Made by a program: the position numbers and the translations under genes. Below, one piece after another: positions 51,131-63,055 of a DNA stretch of 64,000 nt (the first letter of the stretch is position 1; every line of letters starts with the position of its first letter). The notes below the pieces were generated by a model. That model was not told where the DNA came from, made no database searches, and worked only from the letters and a program-made list of their open reading frames with translations. The DNA comes from Thermothielavioides terrestris NRRL 8126 (taxonomy: Eukaryota; Ascomycota; Sordariomycetes; Sordariales; Chaetomiaceae), in NCBI RefSeq assembly GCF_000226115.1, contig NC_016460.1:3968001-4032000 (forward strand), read 5' to 3'.

Positions 51131-52233
51131 ATCTTTAAGTTCCTCTACTATATTGATGTCCTTTAATAAAGTAAAGAACTATACCTTAGCCTTATACCTC
51201 TTATAGTCCAATAGCGCCTAGCTATAGCCTAACAATATAATAGCTCTATCGCTATTCCCCCTTAGCGGCACTTTAGCTACCTAGAGTATATAGTCTAAGC
51301 CTACTAAGTCGAGTAGCCCTAGCTACTAGACGTTATTACCCTATATTTCTTAGATATAGTCGATTATACTATCTCTATTGCTTTAACGAACCTAGGTAAA
51401 TGTACTATAAGGTATATAGAGCTTAAGCTCCTATTCTACTATAATCTAGAGTAATATATTTGCTAATTAAGAGGTTCTATTATATCTATCCTATATTAGG
51501 TAATATATATTGAAATCGTCTATAAATATATTATACCCTTTTAGCTTCTACTCTACTAGAGTATAGAGTAGCAACCTCTACCCTAGTTCCTAGTTAAATA
51601 AGTAGATAGACTATACTATAAAGGGGTCTAACCCTTCTCTCTTAAACGTTATTGCTACCTAGTCTTCCCTAGCTTCTATAGACTACGTTATATAGTCGAG
51701 ACGCTTATTTATATATAGTGCTACCCTTCCTATACTATATATTATCTTATATCTCCCACTTTACCTATAAGGTAGAGCTAGCAAAGTTGTATTCAACTAA
51801 ACTAGTAGCTTTTAAATCGCTATTAAATTGAACTCCTCTCTCCTTTCTAGCACTTAGTTCAAGCGGTATCTACTACTATTAATATTTTAATAAAGTACTC
51901 TTAATATTATAGCTATATACTTAGTATTACATAGAGGCCCTTAGTTATAACTATATTAAACTATAGAGCTAGCTCTATATTTATACTATATAGAGGCGCT
52001 ATATAGATAGCGCTCTCTTTCTATATTCTAGCCCCCTAGAACGTCTATAAAAGCACTTTAAACTAGAATAGGTCTACGCTATTAGAGCACCTAGCTCTCT
52101 AAATATCAGTAGGCTAGCCTACTTTGGTAAAGCGCTTCTTTAGACACTACTCTACTAACTTGTCCTCTTAGCTTCTATATTATATACTTGCCCCTATAAT
52201 CGCTACCACCTAGGGTTAAAGTATATAGAATAT
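51131..52233 (-). mobile_element. LINE W, third segment
   Basis: This segment holds the W endonuclease region (minus-strand GDFN near 51505), the ORF2 start near 51910 and part of ORF1. It is interrupted by V at the target agtatatagaatat (52220-52233), repeated at 57823-57836. Confidence 0.9.
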
Positions 52234-52519
52234 TATTATTATTATTATTAATCTTATACCAAAGAGGCACTTAGTACCTTGCTACTGAGGGCAAGCGGTC
52301 CCTCCACCTCTATATACACCACTTATACGCAACGTCTGTACTACGTTCCCGCTATATAGGGCGGGCCTCCCCAATTCCTTCTCTCCAACTTGCTAGAACT
52401 TACCTTTCTAGCCTAGTAGCAACGGAGATATAGCGGCCTATATAACCTATTGTACGCCACTTACGTATATAATACGCTCCTAACGTAGGTATCGTAGTCG
52501 CTAGGTATGCTATATACTT

Positions 52520-55500
52520 ATAGGGAGTGGCTAGAGGCCGACCTTCCTACGCTTTTTCCTTCTCCTCCTACGCCTCTCGCCTATGCCCAAGTCTTTGTAG
52601 CTAGCCGTTAGAGGCTCCTCTACTACGCTATCCTAGCTACTATGCTCCTACTATATACTTATAATACTCTCTACTACTCTCCTATATTTTACCTCGCCCT
52701 TGACGTTTAGTTTAAACGCTAGCTAGTACTCCTATAGGCGCTTAGTATATATTAGCTATCCTATAATCCTCTAAACGCCTTTTCTACTCCTAAGTAGTAT
52801 AAGTAGCGTATATTGATCCTAGATATAGGGCCTTTTTACAATAACCGTAGGGTCCTTATAGTATATTGTAAGGTAGGCGATAGTCTTAAACGCCTCGCTA
52901 TAGTAGTAGAGTAGTATAGGCGTATCTAGTACCTTCTTCTAGAATAGGAATTGCCTAAGGCTAATAGCCCTAATATACGCCTATATAAAGAGGGAGCTCT
53001 ACGCTTTACTAAGATCTTTATATATTTATAGCACTTAGATAGAGGGCTCTAAGGTATATAGGTCTACTACTTCTCTATAGTACACCTTCTCTAGCCTCTT
53101 AACGTCTATATAGTATATCTATAGCTCTCTATACACCTTCTACTTCTCTACTATAGCTATATCTATATTAGTATATAGCTATAGCTCCTAGAGCCTCTAA
53201 TTGTTGTCCTCGTCGCTCTTATCCTATACCTCTACTACTATCGCTAGGCGGTATATAAGGAGCTAGCCCTTAGCCTATAATTGCCTCTACTCTATAGGGA
53301 ACTCCCCTATAGCTAGCCTCGCTACTAGGGTATAGCGTATATAGCGCTACTTCTTTAGCTTTAACACTACCTTTGTATAGACATTATATAGAAGCTATAT
53401 AAACCTAGTTCTCTAGAGCCTCTATTCGATATATACTGCCTAGTAGTTGAGGTATAAGTCGATAGGGGGCACCTAGATCTTACTTTTTAGGTTATAGACT
53501 AACGTAGCCTTATATATATTAGCAACTACCTAGAGGTAGCCCAACTACGTTGTACTAAAGCTATATATAATCCTATAGGGGGTTCCTCCAATTAGCGTCG
53601 GAGTATACTATACTATAGCTCTATATAAAAGGACACTTCTAATAACCTTTATATAGATCTTCTAAGCTTGTACGATATATACCTTATATATCTTTGCTAT
53701 AAGCCTTATAAAGGCGAACTTCTATATAGCTATCTTAGCCTTGACCACCATCTTATATATTTGAAACGAGAGCTTATAGTCTAGCTATATACCTAGGAAC
53801 CTTGCTAACTCTATAGGCGTAAGCCTTGGCTAACGTTCGCTAGGGATATTGACGACCTCTATATATAGCTACTACGCCTTTATAAAGTAGATAAGCTCGC
53901 TTTTTACTAGTTTAAACTATATCCCTTGCTTTATAGTCTACTTTTTATATTTAGTAAACCCCCTCTCTAATATATAATAATATACTAGTATATCCTATCT
54001 AAACGTAAGAAGGTTAGTGTTATCTATATACCTAACCGTTAAAAGCCTAGTATATACCTTAAAAGCGTAGAATAGAAGGGTAATAAAGAGGATAAACAGT
54101 GTTAACAATAGTAGTAAGCCCTATAGTATACTCTACTATAGAATTGTAGGCTCGACTATAATCCTATCGAACTATAGATATACTATACAATCCTCGAAGT
54201 AGCTCTTTAGAAGTATAATTAGCTTCCTTTCGAAGCCTAGTTCCTAGAGTATATATAGTAGCTAGACCTAGTTGACCTAGTCGAAGGCGTTTTTTAAATC
54301 TAGTTACAATAGCGAAGTATAGGCGCTATACGTCTATACTATCTTTACTATATTAGTTACTACCTAGATTGCTACCTTTATAGACCAATGCTACTAGAAG
54401 CCTATCTATATCTTTAGGAGTAGCTTATATACCTTAGCTATATATATTACTTAGTCTATAATAGCTATTTCGATAATCTTGTCTACTATACTAAGTAGCG
54501 ATATTAGGCGGTACGCCCCTACCTCCATTAGCTATTCTAAAGACTTCCCTAGCTTCTTAAGGACGACTACCTATATAGTATAAAATCTATATAGAAAGTG
54601 CTCTAGCTTAAAACAGATATATATAATTGCTATAAGTATCTTTAACAATTTACTCTCCTTGTTATAGGCCTTAAGGAACTTATTAGTAAAAAGGTCTTTA
54701 CTAAATACTTTGTTTAATCTTATATAGCTTATAATCTCTATAATTTCGATATTATAGACCTCCTAGTTGATAGGTATAATATTATAAAAAGACCTTTTAG
54801 ACTAGTCTTAGTTAAGGATACTGTTATACTATATCTACGATATAGGAAAGAAGTACTTTATTAGTATCTTAGCCTTCTAGGTATATATTATAGCGCTTTA
54901 GAGCTTACTAGGCCCTAGCTAGAGCGCTAGTAACACTAGAGGTTTAGAGTGTTAGTAGCTTCGAAGCTATATCTACCTCTTAATATTCTATATTAGCTTC
55001 TACTCTTTCGATACTTTAATAAGAGAATAGCGTAAATATAGCGTCTATAACCACTTAGTATAACGTTTAAACCACTATATTACCTTATAGTAGTATATTT
55101 AGAAGCTTGCTATATAGCTTAATCGCTAGGTATATTTAGCCTTTTTCGCTTCTTATATCGCCTTATCAACTTCAAGGTTCTACTATAGTATATAAGATCC
55201 TTAATTAAGCTTCTAATATAGCGTTGCTATATCTATAATACTAGTTAGTTTATATATTAGAGTGTTTACTATATCCTTAAGTTGCTCTACTATATTAATC
55301 TTCTTTAGTAGAGTAAAGAACTATACTTTAGCTTTATACCTTTTATAGTCTAGTAGTACCTAGCTATAGCCTAGTAGTACAATGGCTCTACTACTACTCC
55401 CCTTTAACGATACTTTAGCTACCTAGGATATATAGTCTAAGCCTATTAAGTCGAATAGCCCTAGCTACTAGGCACTACTACTCTATATTACCTAGATATA

Positions 55501-56052
55501 GTCGATTATATTTTCTCTATTGCTCTATTAAACCTAGATAGATATACTATAAAGTATATAGAGCTTAAGCTCCTATTCTACTATAATCTAAAGTAGTATA
55601 TTCGCTAATTAGAAGGTTCTATTATACTTGTCCTATATTAGGTAGTAGACATTGAAGTCGCCTATAAATATATTATATCCTTTTAGCTCTTGCTCTATTA
55701 GAGTATAGAGTAGCGATCGCTACCCTAGCTCCTAGTTAGGTAAATAGATAGACTATATTATAAAGGGATCTAACCTCTCCTTTTTAAACATTATCGTTGC
55801 CTAGTCTTCCCTAGCCTTAATAGACTATATTATATAGTCAAGGTATTTACTTATATATAGCGCTACTCTACTAACGCTATATATTATCTTATATTATTTG
55901 CCTCGCCTATAGGGCAAAGTAGGCAAGGTCGTAGTTAGATAGATCAATAGCTTTTAAATCGCTACTAAGTCGAACTCTTCTCTCCCTTTTAGCGCTTAGT
56001 TAAAGTAGTATCTACTACTATCGGTATTCTAGTAGAGTACCCTTAGCGTTAT
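52520..56052 (-). pseudogene. LINE V ORF2 (endonuclease-reverse transcriptase), dead
   Basis: The start (former ATG, now ATA) is at 56050-56052. Endonuclease GDFN is at about 55650-55662. The RT catalytic motif reads YIDN at about 54019-54030. The basic tail is near 52535-52570. Positions are shifted by about 2 nt against Y, so a small indel exists upstream of the ORF2 start. Confidence 0.84.
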
Positions 56053-57712
56053 AGCTATATACTTAGTATAGAGTAGGGGCCTTTAGTTATAACTATATTA
56101 GGCTATAAAGCTAGCTCTATATTTATACTATATAGGAACGCTATATAAGTAGCGCTCCTATTCTATACCTTAGCTCCTTAGAAAGTTTATAAAAGTACTC
56201 TAAATTAGAATAAGTCTATATTGTTAGAGCGTTCTACCCTCTAGATATTAGTAGGTCGGTCTACTTTAGTAAAGTACTTCTTTAGACGCTACTCCTCTAA
56301 CTTATCTTCTTAGCTTCTACACTATATATTTACCTTTACTATTATTGTTGCCTAAGGTTAAGGTATATAGAATATAAGTAGGCGGTTAAGGAACTATTCT
56401 TTTATATATTTATACTACTTCTATACAACTTTATTACTTATATCGAAGGCTATATAGGTACCCCTATAGTTAATATACTTTAGCTAGTACCTAGCTAAGT
56501 TAGTCTTTACTAGGCACTATACCTTTTACTCTTTTATAGTACTACTATCGCTATATACTATATAGGTATAAACTAGATAGTATATCTTCTCCTTTTTATA
56601 GAATACCGCTTTATACCTCTACTTCCTATATTTAAAGTATAGGATTATATATATTATACCTTTAAAGCGATTATAAAGGTAGACTATATAGTTAAGTAAA
56701 ACACCTTAATTAATAAGCCTTATAGCTTCCTTAACTATATAAAGCTCAACTAGTATATATATCGTCTATAGCCCTTAATCGCCTTTAGTACTGCCTTATA
56801 GCGTATATAGCCTTATATATATAATCTAGACCTTATTCTCTTTTACTAGGTCTACTACTAGGTAGCTAAGGTCATCCTTATACCTCGTTAGGGTAGCTAG
56901 CTATATATACCCTTTGCTAGAACTATAAAGGTATAGCGTTTAAGTACTATAGTCGCCTTAAACATAGTAGTGATCTACGCTTTATTATCCTTATTAGCGA
57001 ACTATATCTAGCGATCCTCCTCGAATATAACCACTATATTCCTACTCTTTAGTAGCTTCTATACTATAATAGTACCGCTTTTATCGTCTCCTATAGTTAT
57101 TCCTATTATAGCTATAGCTATATTTACCGCCTAGACTATATCCTTTATACTTCTATTAGCAATATCTATAGGCGCCTATCTAAGGTCGATTATAAGCTTA
57201 TAAAACAGCTTCTTTGGTATATGCTATATATAGTTCTCAAGTAGCTAGGACGCTAACGTTGTAGCTACGCCTTGCCCTACTACCTAGGCCTAGGTCCTCG
57301 TCTAGGCACCCCTAGCGCCTACCTATAGCCTAACTTTGTTCTTTATCTATATAACCTCCTCTTTTATATAATCGACGCTTTTATATAGCTTATATATATT
57401 GTAAAGACAGTTTAGCTTATCTTAGAACACCTCGTAGTAGTATATATATATAGTAGCTTATATATATAGCTATATCTTTAGCGACACTAAGGTATAGAAT
57501 TCTTATAAAAGCTTTAATCTTTTATCGTTAGCGCCTTTGGTATATATATTCTAATTGTTTATAGCTCCTATAGGAAGGAGCCTAAGTCTTTGGTTATATT
57601 GGTCGAGGTACTTATATACGTTAGCTACAATATTACGATTTATAGTGCCCGCTATTGGACTACCGCTATCGCCACTTCGACCTACGTAGCCGCTACGCCC
57701 CCTCTACGACAT
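56049..57712 (-). pseudogene. LINE V ORF1 (zinc-knuckle protein), dead
   Basis: An ATG is kept at 57710-57712 on the minus strand. The frame runs through the zinc-knuckle region near 56430-56640 to the ORF2 overlap. Cys and His codons of the knuckles are mutated to Tyr, and Gln/Trp codons to stops. Confidence 0.77.
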
Positions 57713-57822
57713 CGTAGATAGGGGTAATCGGGTACACTAAGTATACTCGCGTTGTTGGATTCGACTTTGGCTCAATGGTTCCTTTGTAATCGGCGTTTAA
57801 GTGCAAAGAAGGGAATTTTTTT

Positions 57823-59271
57823 AGTATATAGAATATAAGTAGGTAGTTGAGAAACTACTCTCTTATATATTTACACTACTCTTTCGCTACTTTATAGCCT
57901 ATATTAAAAGGCTATATAAACGCCCCTATAGTTAATATACTTTAGCTAGTGCTTGGCTAGGTCGGTCTTTATAGAGTACCTCGCTTCCTACTTTTTTATA
58001 ATACTACTATCGCTATATACTATATAGATATAGATTAGATAGTATACCTCCTTCTCTTTATAGAATACTACTTTATATCTCTATTTTCTATATTTAAAGT
58101 ATAAAATTGTATATACTATACCTTTAAAACGTTTATAAGGGTAGACTATATAGTTAAGTAGGACACCCTAGTCGATAAGCTTTATATCTTCCTCTACTAT
58201 ATAGAGCTTAACTAATATATATATTGTATATAGCCCCTAATCGCCCTTGGTACTGCCTTATAATGTATATAGCCTTGTATATATAACCTAGACCTTGTTC
58301 TCCCTCGCTAGATCTACTGCTAGGCAGTTAAAGCTATCTCTATACCTAGTTAAGGTAGCTAGCTAAACGCCCTTTGCCAATATAGCGAAGGTACAACGTT
58401 TAAGTACTATAGTCGCCCTAAATATAGTAGTAACCTACACCTTGTTATCTTCGTCGATAAACTAGACTCAACGATCCTCCTTAAATATAACTACTATATT
58501 CCTACTCTTTAGTAACTTCTATACTATGATTATACTACTTTCGCCACCTCCTATCGTCGCTTCTATAGTAGCTATAGCTACGTTGATCGCCTAAACTATA
58601 TTATCTATACTCTTATTGACGATATCTATAGGCGCTTACCTAAGATCGATCACTAGCTTGTAGAATAGCTTCTTTAGTATATACTATATATGGCTCTTGA
58701 GAATCTAGGACGCTACTATTGTAGCTACGCCCTACCTAGCTACCTAGGCCTAGATCCTTGCTTATATACTACTAGTACCTAGCTATATCCTAACCTTGTT
58801 TCTTATCTATATAACCTCCTCTTTTATATAGTCAACACTTTTATATAGCTTATATATATTATAGAGGTAGTTTAGCTTATTCTAAAATACTTTATAATAG
58901 TATATAAATATAGTAGCTTATATATATAGCTATATCTCTAGTAATACTAAAGTATAGAATTCCTATAAAAGCTTCGATTTTTTATTACTAGTACTTTCAA
59001 TATATATATTTCAATCGTTCATAGCTCTTATAGGAGAGAGCCCAAGTCTTTAGTTGTATCAGTCGGGGTACTTGTACACGTTAGCTATAGTATTACGACT
59101 TGTAGAGCCCTCTGCTAGGCTACCACGATCGCCACTACGACCTATATAGCTACTACGCCCCCTCTACGACATCGTAGATAGGGGTAACTAGGTACACTAA
59201 GAACGTTCATGTTGTCGGATTCGATTTTAGCTCAATGGTTCCTTCGCAATCAGCGTTTAAGTACAAAGAAG
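57823..59271 (-). mobile_element. LINE W, 5' segment
   Basis: This is the remaining ORF1 of W, with an intact ATG at 59170-59172 on the minus strand, and the 5' terminus at 59271. Fifteen filler bases (59272-59286, ttatcgactaatatt) precede the right target duplication in the Gypsy element. Summed over its four segments, W is about 5.6 kb and therefore full length. Confidence 0.9.
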
Positions 59272-59301
59272 TTATCGACTAATATTATAGTAGTTTATAT
59301 T

Positions 59302-61250
59302 TAAGACTACTAACGTTTGTTTCAAATGCTTTAAGCAGTTCACTAAAACATTGTACTAAAAACCTTATATTTATACTTTAATTATACACTTAGATATACT
59401 ATAAGCTCTATTCCCTAAGGAGAAGGAGGACAAAGAGTTATAGGCAAAGTAGTCCTAAGGTAAAGACGAAATTCCTAAGGAGCTCTAAGACTTCGCTAAT
59501 ATATTGGACCCTACTAAGGCTAATGTCTTGCTACTATATTGTAAAACTAATTATATTATTGAGCTATTGCTAGGTACGACACCGCTAATAGGGCCTATTT
59601 ACCTATTAGCTCGAAAGGAGTTAGATATCTTTAAAGAATATCTTTGTAAAAACCTAGTAAAAGGGTATATTCAAGAATCTTAGAGTCTAGCTATAAGTCT
59701 AGTCTTGTTTATAACTTAGAAAGATAGTATTCTCCGACTCTATATCGATTACTAAAGGCTTAATAAAATTATAAAGAAGAACTACTACCTATTGCCTTTG
59801 ATCTTAGAGATCTTAGACTATATAATTAGTACTAAGTACTTTAGTAAGTTATATATTAAGGAAGCCTATTATTGAATCTACATTAAGGAGAGAGACAAAT
59901 AGAAGATAGCTTTTTATACCTACTATAGCCTATTTAAGTACTTAGTTATACCTTTTAAATTAACTAACGCCTCTACAACCTTCTAAAGCTATATCTATTA
60001 GGCACTAAGGCAACTCGTTGACGATTTCTATATAGCTTTCCTTAATAATGTCCTAATCTTTTCTAAGGACTATAATACTTATATTTCTTATATTTAGTAA
60101 GTCCTAGAGAAACTCTAAGCTATATAGCTCTATTATAAGCTAAACAAATACTAGTTTTACTAATATAAGATCAAGTTTCTTAGATACCTAGTGACTCCTA
60201 AGGGAATTACTATAGATCTAGCCTAAGTTTGAACTATTTAAGAGTAGCTAGAACCTACTATTTACTAAGATATTTAAATATTCTTTAGATTTTATAACTT
60301 TTACTAGCGATTTATCTTCTACTACTTAGAACTAGTACTACCTTTAACTACTCTACTAAAAGGATTAGAGAAGGGGAGGAAACCTAGATCCCTCTAATTT
60401 ATAACTAAGGAATAAATGGCTTTTAAACAACTTAAATAGGCTTTTATAGAAGTATCGACGTTATACTACTATAACCCCTAAAGGAAGGTGACTATTAAAA
60501 CTAATACCTTCGACTTCGCTATAAAAGTAGTCCTATCTTAAGAGGAAGACGATAGGACAAGACGGCCTATAGCCTTTTAGTTAGCTAAGTTCTCTTGATC
60601 GCTAAAGAATTATAGGACACCTAACAAGGAAATAATAGCGATTATCAAGGCTTTTAAACATTAGCGCTATTATATTAAAGGGAGTAACTTCCTAGTTACT
60701 GTCCTCTCTAACTATAATAATCTATAGAGCTTTATAAAATAAATATACCTAAATAGGCGCTAAGCTAGGTAGTATATATACCTTATAAGGTATAATTTTA
60801 TCATTAAACATTAGACGAATAAGTGAAACCCCGCTAATAGACTGTTGAGAAGACCTAACTACGAAGAAGGGTTAGCTTCAAAACGTATAATATAGTTGCC
60901 GACTCTATAGAATAAGATAGTTGGGCTTCAATAGGTATTTACCAAAGAGAGACTCCTATATATTTAATCTATTATATAGATAGGTATAGAATACTAGACG
61001 CCTAGTAGTATAGAGGACTAGCTATAGGTTAGCTCTAAGATAGCTATAAAACGTTAGATAGTTACTACTTAGCTAATAAAGTAGGGTATATAAGAGCCCT
61101 CTAGTATAGACGAACTTAAAGATTTGCTTAGTTAAGAGCAAATTGTATCTAGAAAGGTTATAGCTACTTATATATAAGGCAAAGCCCTATATAACCTAGT
61201 ACTCTCTAAGACAATAAGAGAGTTGATTCTAGAGTTATAGAACTTAAATC
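59302..61250 (+). pseudogene. Gypsy pol remnant: reverse transcriptase and RNase H
   Basis: This continues the pol interrupted at 38116. One frame carries the Ty3/Gypsy order. A GPIY motif occurs near 59597 and LRLYIDY-x-RLNKI at 59732-59770. A VxPFxLTNA region lies near 59950-59990. The catalytic box YLDD reads FLNN at 60038-60049; both Asp to Asn changes are TpG to TpA. RNase H shows DFAI near 60512 and the NYRTPNKE-x2-AI stretch at 60608-60650. A tether NPA region follows near 60827. The rest to 61250 may be the start of integrase but shows no clear HHCC motif. RIP is milder than in the LINEs. Confidence 0.85.
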
Positions 61251-61254
61251 TAGT

Positions 61255-61275
61255 ATTATTATTATTATTATTATT
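61255..61275. repeat. (ATT)7 microsatellite
   Basis: This tract resembles the tail of a minus-strand LINE but is not followed by the usual 3' UTR. Instead it runs straight into aaagaag, which matches the last bases of a minus-strand LINE 5' end. It may be a collapsed LINE or a coincidence. About 27 bp on, LINE E begins. Confidence 0.6.
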
Positions 61276-61401
61276 AAAGAAGAATAAAACCTTTAAAAAA
61301 GGCTTCTTCGCACTTAAACGCTAATTGCAAAGGAACCGTTGAGCTAAAATCAAATCTAACAATACAAGTATTCTTAGTATACCCAATTACCCTTATCTAC
61401 A

Positions 61402-63055
61402 ATGTTGTAAAAGGGGCGTAGCAGCTATATAGGTCGTAGTAGCAATAGCGATAGTCCAATAGCGGGCGCCACGAGTCGCGACACTGCGGCTAACGTATAT
61501 AAGCACCCTAACCAACGCGACTAAAGACTTAGCTCCCTCCTATAGGAGCTATAAACGAATAAAATATATATACTAAAGGCGCTAGCGATAAACGATTAAG
61601 GCTTTTATAAGAGTTCTACGCTCTAGCGCCACTAGAGATATAGCTATATATATAAACTACTATATATATATACGACTATAAGGTGTTTCAAGATAAGCTA
61701 AATTGCCTTTATAATATATATAAACTATATAAAAGCGTTAACTATATAAAAGAGGAGATTATATAAATAAAGAATAAGGTTAGGCTATAGGCAAGCATTA
61801 AAAGTACCTAGGCAAGGACCTAGGCCTAGATAGTAGGGTAGAGCGTAGCTACAATAATAATACCCTAGCTACTTAAAAGCTATATATAGTATATACCGAA
61901 GAAGCTATTTTATAAGCTTGTAATTAACCTTAGGTAAGCGTCTATAGATATCGTCAACTAAAGTATAGGGGATATAGTCTAGGCAATTAATATAGCTATA
62001 GCTATAATGGGAGCGACTATAGGAGGTAGCGGAAGTAGCGCTATCGTAGTATAGAAGCTATTAAAGAATAGAAATATAGTAGTTATATTTAAGGAGGATC
62101 GTTAGGTATAGTTTGCTAATAAGGACAATAAAACGTAGGTTACTATTATATTTAGAGCGACTATAGTACTTAAATGCTATACCTTTATAGTATTAGCGAA
62201 GGGCGTTTAGCTAGCTACCTTAGCGAGATATAGGGATAGCTTTAACTACCTAGCGGTAGACCTAGCTAAGGAAAACAAGGTCTAGGTTATATATACGAGA
62301 CTATATACATTGTAGAGTAGTATCGAAGACGATTAGGGACTATAGACAATATATATATTGGTCGAGCTCTATATAGTTGAGGAAGCTATAAGGCTTATTG
62401 ACTAGGGGGTTCTACTCGACTATATCGTCTACCTTTATAAGCGCTTTAAGAGTATAGTATATATAATCCTATATTTTAGATATAGGAAGTAGAGATATAA
62501 GGTAGTATTTTATAAAGAGGAGGAGGTATATTATTTAGTTTATGCCTATATAGTATATAGCAATAGTAGTATTATAAAAGAGTAGAAGACGCAATGCTCT
62601 ATAAAGACTAACTTAGCTAGGCACTAGCTAAAGTATATTAACTATAGAGGTGTCTATATAGCCTTTGATATAAGCTATAAGGTTGTATAGAAGTAGTATA
62701 AACATATAAAAGAGTAGTTCCTTAACTACCTACTTATATTCTATATACCTTAACCTTAGGCAACGACGGTAGTAGAGGCAAGTATAGAAGCTAGGAAGAC
62801 AAGTTAGAGGAGTAGTACCTAAGGAAGTACTTTACTAAGGTAGGCTAGCCTATCGATATCTAGAGGGTAAGGCGCTCTAATAGTATAGACCTATTCTAGT
62901 TTAAAGTACTCTTATAAACATTCTAGGGAGCTAGGATATAGAATAGAAGTACTATTTATATAACGCCTCTATATAATATAAGTATAGAGCTAGCTTTATA
63001 GTTTAATATAGTTATAACTAAGAGCCCCTATTCTATATTAAGTATATAGCTATAA
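61402..63055 (+). pseudogene. LINE E ORF1 (zinc-knuckle protein), dead
   Basis: An ATG is kept at 61402 and is soon followed by RIP-type stops. The zinc-knuckle region is near 62470-62670. About 8 nt are missing near 62780-62790 compared with B, so the last third is frameshifted. It overlaps the ORF2 start at 63052. Confidence 0.76.

Larger units (their letters stand above)
52234..57811 (-). mobile_element. LINE V, complete minus-strand copy in W
   Basis: This full-length copy of 5.58 kb has its (ATT)n tail at 52230-52250 and its 5' end at 57811. Eleven filler bases (57812-57822, including a T run) separate the 5' end from the right duplication. It has the same orientation as W. Its 3' hairpin is of the gaggcact type shared with Y, B and C. 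Confidence 0.92.
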
